Below are positions 46,003 to 54,709 of a stretch of DNA of 64,000 bases, one piece after another. The stretch spans positions 1,612,001 to 1,676,000 of the forward strand of contig CAVWLB010000010.1 of NCBI GenBank assembly GCA_963755695.1, written 5' to 3'. Numbering within the stretch: position 1 is the stretch's first letter; each line of letters opens with the position of its first letter. The stretch is from QHWT01 sp963755695 (GTDB lineage Bacteria; Acidobacteriota; Vicinamibacteria; Vicinamibacterales; 2-12-FULL-66-21). The notes beneath the pieces were generated by a model. The model worked only from the letters and a program-made list of their open reading frames with translations. It was not told the DNA's origin and searched no databases. The translations under genes were made by a program, and so were the position numbers.

Positions 46003-46097
46003 AGGCCTTCGGGCTCCAGGCTTCAGGCGTGTTCCGGCGGTGGTCTTTTCGAGCCGGGAAACCCGCAGCCCCGAGCCGGAACCGGGAGCCCAGATAA
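46003..46097. repeat. Heptamer array with complementary second half
   Basis: GGCCTTC GGGCTCC AGGCTTC AGGCGTG (46004-46032) is followed, after a short spacer, by the roughly complementary GCCGGGA AACCCGC AGCCCCG AGCCGGA ACCGGGA GCCCAGA. The two parts share a 7-bp period and could form an imperfect hairpin between the permease and regulator genes. Confidence 0.65.
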
Positions 46098-46100
46098 ACC

Positions 46101-47525
46101 ATGCTCATTACCGACCACTTGAAGGATCAGCGTCACGACTCATCGGAAGGGTCTCGTCCGTCGCACCGCCCTGAGAACCCGCGGGTCCTCATTGCGGACG
46201 ATCAGTCGGACGTCCTCGAAGCGCTCCGCCTGCTGCTCAAGGCGGAAGGCTTTCACCTCGAGACCGCCTCTTCTCCGGCCGGCGTGCTGGCGGCAATCGA
46301 AGCGCGCGAGTTCGACGTCGCGTTGATCGATCTCAATTACGCACGGGACACGACATCGGGTGAGGAGGGACTCAACCTGCTCTCGCGCATCCAGGGCATC
46401 GACCCGACCCTTCCGGTGGTGGTGATGACCGCCTGGGGGAGCGTCGAGGTCGCGGTCGAAGCGATGCGCCGCGGCGCGCGCGACTTCATCCAGAAGCCCT
46501 GGGACAACGCACGGCTGCTGGCGATCATCCGCACCCAGATCGAGCTGAGCCAGGCGCTGCGCAAAGGTCAGCGACTCGAGGCGGAGAACTCGCTGCTTCG
46601 CGGTGAGGGCATGCCGAAGCTGATCGCCGAGTCTGCGGCGATGCAGAACGTGCTGCAGGTCGTCTCGCGGGTCGGGCCGTCGGATGCGAACGTGCTGGTC
46701 CTCGGCGAAAACGGCACCGGCAAGGGGGTCGTCGCTCGCGCGCTGCACGCGGTTTCGAGCCGCGCCTCGCGACCGATGGTGGTCGTGAATTCCGGCGGTG
46801 TCTCGGAAGGAGTCTTCGAGAGCGAGCTGTTCGGTCACGTCCGCGGCGCGTTCACCGACGCCAAGGCCGATCGCGTCGGCCGGTTCGAGCTTGCGGACCT
46901 GGGAACGCTGTTTCTCGACGAGATCGCCAACGTCCCGCTCAGCCAGCAGGCGAAGCTGCTGCGGGTCATCGAAACCGGCGAGTTCGAGCGGCTTGGGTCA
47001 TCCCGCACCCGTCGGGTCGACGTGCGCATCATCTCGGCCACCAACGCAAACGTCACCGAGGAAGTCTCCAGCGGCAAGTTCCGCCAGGATCTGCTGTTCC
47101 GGCTCAATACGATCGAAATCCGCCTTCCGCCGCTGCGGGATCGCCGCGAAGATCTCCCGTTGCTCGCGCAGCACTTCCTGCGTCAGCACGCGCAGCGGTA
47201 TCGCAAGCGGCTCACCGGGTTCGAGAGCGGCGCCATGCAGATGCTGCTCGAACACAGCTGGCCGGGAAACGTCCGCGAGCTCGATCACGCAGTCGAGCGC
47301 GCGGTGTTGATGGCCGCGGGTCCGCTCGTCAAGCCCGGGGATCTCGGTCTCCGCGGCGGCAAGGAGGGTGGCGGCCGCCTCGAAGACATGAGCCTCGAGG
47401 ACGTCGAGTGCTTCCTGATCAAGAAGGCGATGACCCGGTTCGACGGCAACGTCAGTCAGGCGGCCAAAGCCCTGGGTCTCAGCCGCTCTGCCCTCTATCG
47501 GCGCTTGCAGCGCTACGGCCTCTGA
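46101..47525 (+). CDS. Sigma-54-type response regulator with GAFTDA loop
   Basis: 474 aa. The receiver (RVLIADDQSDVLEALRLLLK) has its Asp in VALIDLNYARD. The AAA+ domain has Walker A GENGTGKGVVARALH, Walker B LGTLFLDEIAN and FRQDLLFRLNTIEIRLPPLR. The sigma-54 contact loop reads HVRGAFTDA, with Asp in place of the second Gly of GAFTGA. The Fis-type helix-turn-helix is NVSQAAKALGLSRSALYRRL. It follows the efflux operon and precedes its kinase, and probably regulates that operon. Confidence 0.9.
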   Translation: MLITDHLKDQRHDSSEGSRPSHRPENPRVLIADDQSDVLEALRLLLKAEGFHLETASSPAGVLAAIEAREFDVALIDLNYARDTTSGEEGLNLLSRIQGIDPTLPVVVMTAWGSVEVAVEAMRRGARDFIQKPWDNARLLAIIRTQIELSQALRKGQRLEAENSLLRGEGMPKLIAESAAMQNVLQVVSRVGPSDANVLVLGENGTGKGVVARALHAVSSRASRPMVVVNSGGVSEGVFESELFGHVRGAFTDAKADRVGRFELADLGTLFLDEIANVPLSQQAKLLRVIETGEFERLGSSRTRRVDVRIISATNANVTEEVSSGKFRQDLLFRLNTIEIRLPPLRDRREDLPLLAQHFLRQHAQRYRKRLTGFESGAMQMLLEHSWPGNVRELDHAVERAVLMAAGPLVKPGDLGLRGGKEGGGRLEDMSLEDVECFLIKKAMTRFDGNVSQAAKALGLSRSALYRRLQRYGL

Positions 47526-47616
47526 CGGGGACGGACCCTTCGGGGTCTGACCCTCTTCGGACGGCTGGTAAGCCGGTTGGACTCTGGTCGGCCCCCGGTC
47601 TGATTTAGCATTGAGC

Positions 47617-49011
47617 ATGGCGACCGCCCGCCCGAGAGAGCCTCGGCTAAGCCATGACCGCCGCATTCTGCTGATGGCGTTCGCCTCGGCACTGCCCGGC
47701 GCGCTCATCTCGCTCATTTTCCTCTGGTCGGGCGACTACACCCCAAAAGTCCAGTGGACGCTGACGGTCGTGATTGTCGCCTTCTGTCTGGGCTTCGCAT
47801 TCGCCCTTCGCGAGCGCGTGGTGCTGCCGCTCCAGACGCTCTCGAACCTTCTTGCCGCGCTCGGCGAGGGAGACTTCTCGATTCGCGCGCGTGGCGCGCG
47901 TGGGGGAGATCCCCTCGGCGAGGTGATGATCGAGGTGAACACGCTGGTCGAAACGCTCAGGCACCAGCGACTCGACGCGCTGGAAGCCACGACGCTTCTG
48001 CGCAAGGTGATGGCCGAGATCGAAGTCGCGGTTTTCACGTTCGATCACGATCAGGAACTGAAGTTCGTCAACCGCGCCGGTGCCCGGCTCCTCAGTCAGA
48101 CAGCCGAGCGCCTGCTCGGGCGACGAGCCGAAGAGCTCGGCCTCGAAGATTGTCTCACCGGCGAAGCCCCGCGGGTGATCAACACCGCCTTCCCGGGCGG
48201 CGTCGGACGATGGGAAATTCGACGGAGCTTGTTTCGACAAGGCGGGCGGCCGCACGAGCTCCTGGTGCTTTCCGATCTGAGTCAGCCGCTTCGCGAGGAA
48301 GAACGCCAGGCCTGGCAGCGGCTCATTCGCGTCATCGGACACGAGATGAACAATTCGCTGGCGCCAATCAAGTCCATCGCTGGCAGCCTGGCAACGATTG
48401 TCGAGCGCGACCCGCCGCCGTCGGACTGGCGCGACGACGTTCAGCGAGGCTTGAGCGTGATTGCCTCGCGCTCCGAGTCTCTCAGCCGCTTCATGAGCGC
48501 ATATGCACGGCTCGCGAAGCTGCCGCCGCCAAAACTGGCGCCGCTCGACGTGGCCGCGGTGATCGATCGCGTCGTAACGCTCGAGAAGGGGCACAACGTG
48601 CAAATTGCGGGAGGGCCACGGCTGATCGTGCAAGGCGACTCCGATCAGCTCGAGCAACTGCTCATCAACCTGGTGCGCAATGCCATCGACGCGGTGCGGG
48701 AGACCAACGGCGGAGTGCGGATCGGATGGCAGCGGCTTCCCGGCTCGTCTCCCGCTACCATGGAATTGTGGGTGGAAGACGAAGGACCGGGTCTCTCGAA
48801 TACCGGGAACCTGTTCGTGCCGTTCTTCACGACCAAGCCCGGAGGATCCGGCATCGGTCTCGTCCTGAGCCGCCAGATTGCCGAAGCGCACGGCGGGAGT
48901 CTGATCCTCGCGAACCGGGACGACCGGACCGGTTGCCGCGCGAGCCTCCGGCTTCCGCTGCAGGCGGTCCTGCCGGCCCCGGTCAATTCTCAATTGTCAG
49001 CAATCGGTTAA
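47617..49011 (+). CDS. Membrane sensor histidine kinase (NtrY-like) with HAMP and PAS
   Basis: About 464 aa (ATG 47617; TTG 47611 also possible). Two helices (LLMAFASALPGALISLIFLW and TLTVVIVAFCLGFAFAL), HAMP (LQTLSNLLAALGEGDFSIRA), a PAS-like domain (VAVFTFDHDQELKFVNRAGA), the H-box IRVIGHEMNNSLAPIKSI and the ATPase boxes NLVRNAIDAV, DEGPGLSN and GGSGIGLVLSRQI are visible. It is the cognate kinase of the regulator 90 bp upstream and has very little periplasmic sequence, so it may sense a membrane or cytoplasmic signal. Confidence 0.88.
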   Translation: MATARPREPRLSHDRRILLMAFASALPGALISLIFLWSGDYTPKVQWTLTVVIVAFCLGFAFALRERVVLPLQTLSNLLAALGEGDFSIRARGARGGDPLGEVMIEVNTLVETLRHQRLDALEATTLLRKVMAEIEVAVFTFDHDQELKFVNRAGARLLSQTAERLLGRRAEELGLEDCLTGEAPRVINTAFPGGVGRWEIRRSLFRQGGRPHELLVLSDLSQPLREEERQAWQRLIRVIGHEMNNSLAPIKSIAGSLATIVERDPPPSDWRDDVQRGLSVIASRSESLSRFMSAYARLAKLPPPKLAPLDVAAVIDRVVTLEKGHNVQIAGGPRLIVQGDSDQLEQLLINLVRNAIDAVRETNGGVRIGWQRLPGSSPATMELWVEDEGPGLSNTGNLFVPFFTTKPGGSGIGLVLSRQIAEAHGGSLILANRDDRTGCRASLRLPLQAVLPAPVNSQLSAIG

Positions 49012-49018
49012 CGGGTCA

Positions 49019-49738
49019 ATGGATCACTTGAACAAGCCGATTCTTGGCGGAACCGCCGCGACGGATTACGAACGCTACCTGCGAACCGACGAACTGCTCT
49101 CGCTGCAGAAGCGGCCCGAAGAGGTCGTTCATCGCGATGAGCACTTGTTTCAAACGGTTCATCAGTCATCGGAATTGTGGTTGAAGCTCGCATGCCTCGA
49201 GCTCGAGCAAGCGGCCACGCTTCTCGAGGCGGACGACACATGGGCGGCGGGTCGCCTGCTGCGGCGGGCAACCGACTGCATGTCGCTGCTGATTGGCGAA
49301 GTTCACATGCTCGAGCACATGTCGCCAACCGACTACGCGGTGGTGCGCACGGCGCTCGGCCACGGAGCCGGCTTCGATTCACCCGGGTTCAGGCGCGTCC
49401 ACTCCAGCTCACCTGCCGCCGGAACCGCATTCGACGCGCTCCTCGCTCGTCGAGGGATCACGCTGATGGATGTCTACCGTCGCGGATCCGACGTGGAAGA
49501 TCTCTATCAGATCGCCGAGCAGCTCCTCACGTGGGACGAGCGGACCATCCTCTGGCGGTTCCATCACTTGAAGGTCGTGGAGCGGATCATCGGCGGCAAC
49601 GTCCTCGGAACCCAGGGAACTCCCGTGGAGGTGCTGGGCAAACGCATCGATCTGCGCTTCTTCCCTGCGTTGTGGACCGTCCGCGACGAGATCACGCGCC
49701 AATCGCCGCTCGGCGCGGACGGGCATGGGGGGCGGTAA
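49019..49738 (+). CDS. kynA: Tryptophan 2,3-dioxygenase
   Basis: 239 aa, a short bacterial form. Landmarks are TDYERYLRTDELLSLQ, FQTVHQSSELWLKLACLELE (substrate-side His), SPGFRRVHSS and the heme-proximal segment LWRFHHLKVVERIIGGN followed by GTQGTPVEVL. It opens the indole ring of tryptophan to N-formylkynurenine. The start is 7 bp after the kinase gene. No other kynurenine-pathway gene is in the window. Confidence 0.88.
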   Translation: MDHLNKPILGGTAATDYERYLRTDELLSLQKRPEEVVHRDEHLFQTVHQSSELWLKLACLELEQAATLLEADDTWAAGRLLRRATDCMSLLIGEVHMLEHMSPTDYAVVRTALGHGAGFDSPGFRRVHSSSPAAGTAFDALLARRGITLMDVYRRGSDVEDLYQIAEQLLTWDERTILWRFHHLKVVERIIGGNVLGTQGTPVEVLGKRIDLRFFPALWTVRDEITRQSPLGADGHGGR

Positions 49739-49748
49739 ACGGTCGTCT

Positions 49749-49850
49749 CAAGTTCGCGGTTTGCGGTTCGCACGTTGCGGTTGGCGGGTCGTGAACCGCC
49801 AACCGCTAAGTGTTGACCGCCTCCCGCTTACCGCTTACCCTTGCTGCAGA
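49749..49850. repeat. Heptamer array with a perfect hairpin core between convergent genes
   Basis: GGTTTGC GGTTCGC ACGTTGC GGTTGGC (plus sense) is mirrored by AACCGCC AACCGCT and ACCGCTT ACCGCTT-like units. The core GCGGTTGGCGG (49777-49787) pairs perfectly with CCGCCAACCGC (49796-49806). It can act as a bidirectional terminator between kynA and the protease gene. Confidence 0.7.
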
Positions 49851-50954
49851 ACGGCATCCCTTTCACTTCGCCTACTTCTTCAAGAACCACGGGGACGCCC
49901 TCGATCTGTCGCGGAGCAGCAGCCTGCGCCCGCGGCGTCAGGCTCTGCACGAGAATCTTGATGACCGGATTGTTACCGGCGCCAACAGCGTGACCCACGG
50001 CGCCGGGCACGGCGAGCAGCTCGCGGCCGTGGCGTTGCTGGACTTCAATGGCTCGCGCGAGACCTCGCCTGCTCGTTGGACCCGATTCCGCGGCGGTCGT
50101 CACGCCTGCCGATGCCGTGCCACCGACCATCGACACGTTGAAGTGATTCAGCACGTCGGCAATCGGGTTGGCGATTGCGACGCTGCTGCTCCCGGCATAC
50201 AGCAGGCCGACCGCGCGGGGATTGGTGGCGACGTCCTCGACCATCAGCGACCCTGAGTCGCCGCTGTTGAGGAACCGGCTCCCCCTGTTGCCAATCACGA
50301 TCTGGCCGGTGTACGGCACGGTAAAGCTGTTGCCGGCGCATTCGTCGGTGTATCCGACGGTGATCGTCGCGTTCAACGCACTGATCGAGCTGCGCGTGAG
50401 ACCCGTCGTTCGGCCGCTTTTCTTCACCGCCTGGCCGACGAACGGCTGCGCCGTCGTATTGGCAATCGTTCCGATCTCGAGAATCGCGCCGTCCGTGCGC
50501 ACCTGTCCCGCCCGCGCGCGCGCGATCGCTGCGTCGATGTTGAACGCACCAAAGGGTGCCCAGTCGGTAACGTCCGCCACGATGTCCCCAGCGATGTACT
50601 GGCAAGCCACGTCAACCAACCCGGACTGGTCCACATCGTCGCCGACGCTGGCCACTCGATTGTTACCGCCTGCAACGACGTCGCCGGCAAACACGTGGGT
50701 ATTGCTGAGGATGTACTGGCTAGCGCCGTTGGTTACGAGCGCTCCAAGGGTACCGAGCAGCAGAATCCGTTTGCGACATCCAACGCGTTCCCGCCGGATA
50801 CACCAAGTTGAATCGGTCGCGCCTGCCGCGCCGTGTGGCTTGCGCCTCCCTTGCTGGGCTTCGCTGCGCTGTGTTGCGCGGACCCGGCCGTGGACATGAG
50901 CAGGGCAACGGACGAGATCGCGACGAACGGACGGATAAAACGGGGTGGGACCAT
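49828..50954 (-). CDS. Secreted trypsin-like (S1) serine protease (frameshift near 50754)
   Basis: About 375 aa across the shift. The ATG at 50954 has AGGAGG upstream and begins a signal peptide (MVPPRFIRPFVAISSVALLM). Frame 1 reaches GNALDVANGFCCS. One base is missing between 50755 and 50754; the next frame continues GTLGALVTNGASQYILSNTH (catalytic His) and VFAGDVV. The Ser nucleophile is in SGDSGSLMVED. It is probably exported. The C-terminus, ending near 49828, extends into the hairpin region. Confidence 0.75.
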
Positions 50955-51063
50955 GAACCCTCCTGTGGATTGTCCGCGGAGTATACCGTCCATGCGGGGC
51001 AGAAACACAACGGGCCGGGCGCGTGGAGCGGCCGGCCCGTTCTGCATCTCCGGAATTGGATCT

Positions 51064-52482
51064 TTAGAATCCGCTCACATTGAGTCTGCCGCCGGTCACC
51101 GTCTTGCCTGCGAGGGACGAGGTTGACGTCGCACTGTCCAGAATCGCAGCCCTGATCTGTTGGGCGCTGGCACCCGGATGCGTCGAGGCGTACAGCGCCG
51201 CCGCGCCGCTTACATGCGGGGTCGCCATCGACGTGCCGCTGAACGACGAATACGTATTGAACGCTGTCGTCGAGATGATGCCAACGCCCGGGGCGCCGAT
51301 ATCGACGGTGCCGCTGCCGTAATTGGAGAACGACGCGAGCGAGCCGTTGCTGCTGATGGCAGCCACGGCAATCACCGCATCGTAGCCGGCGCCAGCCGTA
51401 GTGTCGTAGTTGCTCGGATAGTTCGCCACGACATCGTTGTTGTCGCCGACCTGATCGTTGCCGCCATTGCCCGCGGCGGCGATGAACAGAATCTGCTGCT
51501 GTGCGGCCGCCGTGATCGCATCGAGCAGCGCCTGCGAGAATCCCCCGCCGCCCCACGAGTTGCTCGTAGCGACGATGTTCAACCCATGGCGGACCTTCAG
51601 ATCGGTAAAGTACTTGACGGCCTTTACCGCGTTGGCTGTCGTTCCGCCACGGCGGCCGAGGAACTTACCCGAGATCAGTGTGACGTTCCAGTTCACCCCG
51701 GCGACGCCCGCGCCATTGCCGCCCCGGGCTCCGATCGTCCCGCTGACGTGGGTGCCGTGATCGTCGAGCGTTCCCTTGGTGCCGCCGTCGTAAATCGAGT
51801 TGTTGTTGCCGTCGAAGTCCCACCCATGAATGTCGTCGACGTATCCGTTCCCGTCGTTGTCCATACCGTCAGCAGGATCGAACGGATTGGTCCAGATGTT
51901 GGTCTGGAGATCGGGATGGTTGAACTGGATGCCTTCGTCGATCACGCCGATGTAGACGGCGTTAGACCCGGTGTGCCCGTGGGCCCAGGCCTCCGCGGCC
52001 TGGCTGCCGAACTGGTTCGCAGGCGACGAAGCATCCCCGTACATTCCCCAGAGCTGCCCGCTTACGTAGTAGGTGTCGTCCGACGCGACCTCGTGCGTGT
52101 AGACCCAGTTCGGTTCAGCGAATTCGACTGCTGGATCCTCCTGGAGACCACGAACCGCCGCCGCTACGGAGATCCCTGGCGGAACGCGTGCGAGCTCGAG
52201 GTCGCCCTTTCCATCGCTGCGTCCGGCAGCATCGACGATCATTTCCTCGGTTTCGGCTGCTACCCGCCCTCGCGCCCGCTGCTTGGCGGCATCCGATGCC
52301 CCTGGATGATATTGAACGAGCACCTCACCCTGAACAAACTGGGCGTCCCGGGTGGCCGCAGATGCGACGCTTCCACGCCCTTGCGCCTGGGGCGCCGACG
52401 GAGATGTCGAACCAGTTACATAAATGAGGCTCACAACCGCGGCGATCTGCACAACTAACCCTGCTCTGCGCAAGACAGTCAT
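51064..52482 (-). CDS. Secreted subtilisin-like (S8) protease
   Basis: 472 aa from ATG 52482, which follows GGAGGAG. A signal peptide (LRRAGLVVQIAAVVSLIYVT) and an inhibitor-like propeptide (GEVLVQYHPGASDAAKQRA) precede the S8 catalytic domain. The triad is Asp in GVIDEGIQFNHPDL, His in DDHGTHVSGTIGARGG and Ser in SGTSMATPHVSGAAAL, with oxyanion Asn in AAAGNGGND. A DNDGNGYVDDIHGWDF loop probably binds calcium. It is followed by the S1 protease on the same strand, so two exported proteases may be co-expressed. Confidence 0.93.
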   Translation of the reverse strand: MTVLRRAGLVVQIAAVVSLIYVTGSTSPSAPQAQGRGSVASAATRDAQFVQGEVLVQYHPGASDAAKQRARGRVAAETEEMIVDAAGRSDGKGDLELARVPPGISVAAAVRGLQEDPAVEFAEPNWVYTHEVASDDTYYVSGQLWGMYGDASSPANQFGSQAAEAWAHGHTGSNAVYIGVIDEGIQFNHPDLQTNIWTNPFDPADGMDNDGNGYVDDIHGWDFDGNNNSIYDGGTKGTLDDHGTHVSGTIGARGGNGAGVAGVNWNVTLISGKFLGRRGGTTANAVKAVKYFTDLKVRHGLNIVATSNSWGGGGFSQALLDAITAAAQQQILFIAAAGNGGNDQVGDNNDVVANYPSNYDTTAGAGYDAVIAVAAISSNGSLASFSNYGSGTVDIGAPGVGIISTTAFNTYSSFSGTSMATPHVSGAAALYASTHPGASAQQIRAAILDSATSTSSLAGKTVTGGRLNVSGF

Positions 52483-52662
52483 CGAGACTCCTCCATGGTT
52501 CCGGCCGGATAAAGCCCCGCCAGTGCCAACCGAATGACTTCGGCGAGGCCGCGCACTACGCCACCGCAATGATGTTTTTGGGGATTGAGTCACGATTGTC
52601 CGGGGTCAGGAGCGACCTGTCAAGTGCAAACGGACCGATAACCAATTTGTTATGCTCGCGCC

Positions 52663-53778
52663 ATGTGGCGACGCCTTTTCGTCGGACCGGTCAACTGGCA
52701 GTTGCTGGCGCTCGCGGTCATTCCAACCGCGGCAATCGCGTGGGCCGCCGCGCACATGACCCGGGTGTTCCTCACCAACGTGATGCGCGGCCTGCTGCGC
52801 GATACCGTCGCCACGTCCAGCCCGCTCGTCAGGGCGCCGCTGCGACTGATTGCGCTGGCCACCTTCTTCCTGATCTTCGGGGTCCTGATCTTTCCCGCAT
52901 TCGAGTTGGTGGGGTTGCGGCCGCGCGCCGGGGTCCATCTGGGCACCTTGAGCGCCTGGGCATTCGATTCCGGCTTGCGGATCCTGCTGATCCTGGCGGT
53001 CGCCTACGCGCTCACCCACGCGGTGAAGGTGGCGGTCAAGCGTTTCGAACACGACGTCAACTTCGGCACCGGTCTCGATGCACTCGAGCGCGCCAAGCGA
53101 GCCCGCACGCTTGGCGGGGTCATTACTCGCATCACCAGCACGGTCGTGGTCGTGACGTCGCTGCTGATGATCCTCCGCGAATTCCGGGTCGACATCTCTC
53201 CGGCGGTCACGGGGGCCGGAATCGTGGGGGTCGCGCTCGGATTCGGCGCGCAGACGCTCGTCCGCGACTTGATTGGCGGGTTCTTCCTCATCCTTGAAGA
53301 CCAGCTTCGGGTCGGCGATGCGGCCACGGTCAACGGCATCACCGGCGCGGTTGAAGCCATTAACCTGCGCACGCTGGTCCTGCGTGACGAAGAGGGCTCG
53401 CTCCACATCGTGCCGAACGGTGCAATTTCGACGATGGCCAACCGGAGCAGAGATTTCACGAATTACGTGATGTTGATCCCGATCGCCAATGGCGAGGACG
53501 TCGATGCCGTCACCGCGCTCGTGCGCGAGGTCGCTGACGGCGTAGCGGCGGACGACCGGTTCAAGCCGTTCGTCATGAGCCCGCTGGAAGTGCTCGGCAT
53601 CGAGGGCCTGGACCCGACCGCCATGCGGTTGAAAGTCAAAATCAAATGCGCGCCGCAGAAGCACGCCGATGTCGGTCGGGAATTTCGCTGGCGACTGGTC
53701 CGTGCGATGCGGCAGCACGGCATCCACATGTGGTCCCCGCAGCGGACCGAGGCCGTCAATATCCAGTCGGAGCAGTAG
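52663..53778 (+). CDS. MscS-family mechanosensitive channel
   Basis: 371 aa. N-terminal helices (LALAVIPTAAIAWAAAHMTR, LIALATFFLIFGVLIFPAF, LRILLILAVAYALTHAV) precede the pore helix and signature GAGIVGVALGFGAQTLVRDL, IGGFFLILEDQLRVGD. The beta-domain has EEGSLHIVPNGAISTMANRS, followed by an alpha/beta C-terminus. It releases osmolytes on hypo-osmotic shock. It is divergent from the S8 protease across 180 bp and overlaps the convergent deoC 3' end by 23 bp. Confidence 0.92.
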   Translation: MWRRLFVGPVNWQLLALAVIPTAAIAWAAAHMTRVFLTNVMRGLLRDTVATSSPLVRAPLRLIALATFFLIFGVLIFPAFELVGLRPRAGVHLGTLSAWAFDSGLRILLILAVAYALTHAVKVAVKRFEHDVNFGTGLDALERAKRARTLGGVITRITSTVVVVTSLLMILREFRVDISPAVTGAGIVGVALGFGAQTLVRDLIGGFFLILEDQLRVGDAATVNGITGAVEAINLRTLVLRDEEGSLHIVPNGAISTMANRSRDFTNYVMLIPIANGEDVDAVTALVREVADGVAADDRFKPFVMSPLEVLGIEGLDPTAMRLKVKIKCAPQKHADVGREFRWRLVRAMRQHGIHMWSPQRTEAVNIQSEQ

Positions 53779-54655
53779 CGCTCGATTTCTGGCCGCTCGA
53801 TTCCTGGACAATCTTCACGCCGGCGCTGGCGCCGATCCGGGTTGCCCCCGCCGCGACCATTGCCTTCAACCCCTCGTAGTCTCGGACTCCGCCGGCGGCC
53901 TTGATGCCCATGTCGGTGCCCACGACCCGGCGCATCAACGCCACGTCAGCGGCGGTCGCGCCGCCCGATGCGAAACCGGTCGACGTCTTTACGAAGTCCG
54001 CCCCTGCCGCTTTCGACAACGCCGAGGCCGTGATCTTTTCATCGTCGGTCAGGAGCGCTGCCTCGATGATCACCTTGCTGACCACTCTGGCCTCCCGGCA
54101 AGGACCGACCACCGCCTGGATGTCGCGCTCGACGATCTGGAGGTCGCCCGACTTCAGCGCACCAATGTTGATCACCATGTCGATCTCGTTCGCGCCGTCG
54201 AAGATCGCGCGCCGCGTTTCATAGTGTTTGACGTCAGCCGTGGTGGCACCAAGAGGAAAGCCGACGACGGAGCAGACGCCGACGCCAGTGCCACGCAAGA
54301 GCGACGCGCACGTGGCAACCCACGTCGGATTGACACACACGGTAGCGAAATGAAACTCGGAGGCCTCACGACAGAGCTTTCCGAGGTCGGCGCGAGTGGC
54401 ATCCGGTTTGAGAAGCGTGTGGTCGATCATGCCAGCCACGCTGCCCGCGGCGCCACCGGAGGCATGCAATCCGATTCGGGAGGCGCCGGCATCGATCACC
54501 CCACGCAGACGCTCAGGGCAGCATTCGTAGAGAACGGCATGGCAGGCGCAATGCGCGGGCGCATCTGCCGTTCGCCGCTGTGCGGCCATCACCTCCTCGG
54601 TGATGATTTCGACGATACGCTGCAGGTCGTTGGGGTTCAACATACCGAGGTCCAA
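53756..54655 (-). CDS. deoC: Deoxyribose-phosphate aldolase with N-terminal encapsulation-type extension
   Basis: 299 aa from TTG 54655 (ATG 54643 also possible). The DeoC barrel starts near residue 76 (MIDHTLLKPDATRADLGKLC) with VVGFPLGATTADVK, the Schiff-base Lys in ADFVKTSTGF and GIKAAGGVRDYEGL. The roughly 75-residue extension begins with an amphipathic helix (NPNDLQRIVEIITEEVMAAQ), then a Cys-rich linker (CHAVLYECCPERLRG). Such short helices ahead of a linker are the usual encapsulation peptides of microcompartment enzymes. It cleaves deoxyribose-5-phosphate to acetaldehyde and glyceraldehyde-3-phosphate. It is the last gene of the nucleoside operon. Confidence 0.88.
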   Translation of the reverse strand: MDLGMLNPNDLQRIVEIITEEVMAAQRRTADAPAHCACHAVLYECCPERLRGVIDAGASRIGLHASGGAAGSVAGMIDHTLLKPDATRADLGKLCREASEFHFATVCVNPTWVATCASLLRGTGVGVCSVVGFPLGATTADVKHYETRRAIFDGANEIDMVINIGALKSGDLQIVERDIQAVVGPCREARVVSKVIIEAALLTDDEKITASALSKAAGADFVKTSTGFASGGATAADVALMRRVVGTDMGIKAAGGVRDYEGLKAMVAAGATRIGASAGVKIVQESSGQKSSATAPTGY

Positions 54656-54709
54656 GATCCCGCGTTCGAGGTCGGCGACGGTTAGCCGCCGCTGTGAGGC
54701 GAGAGCACC

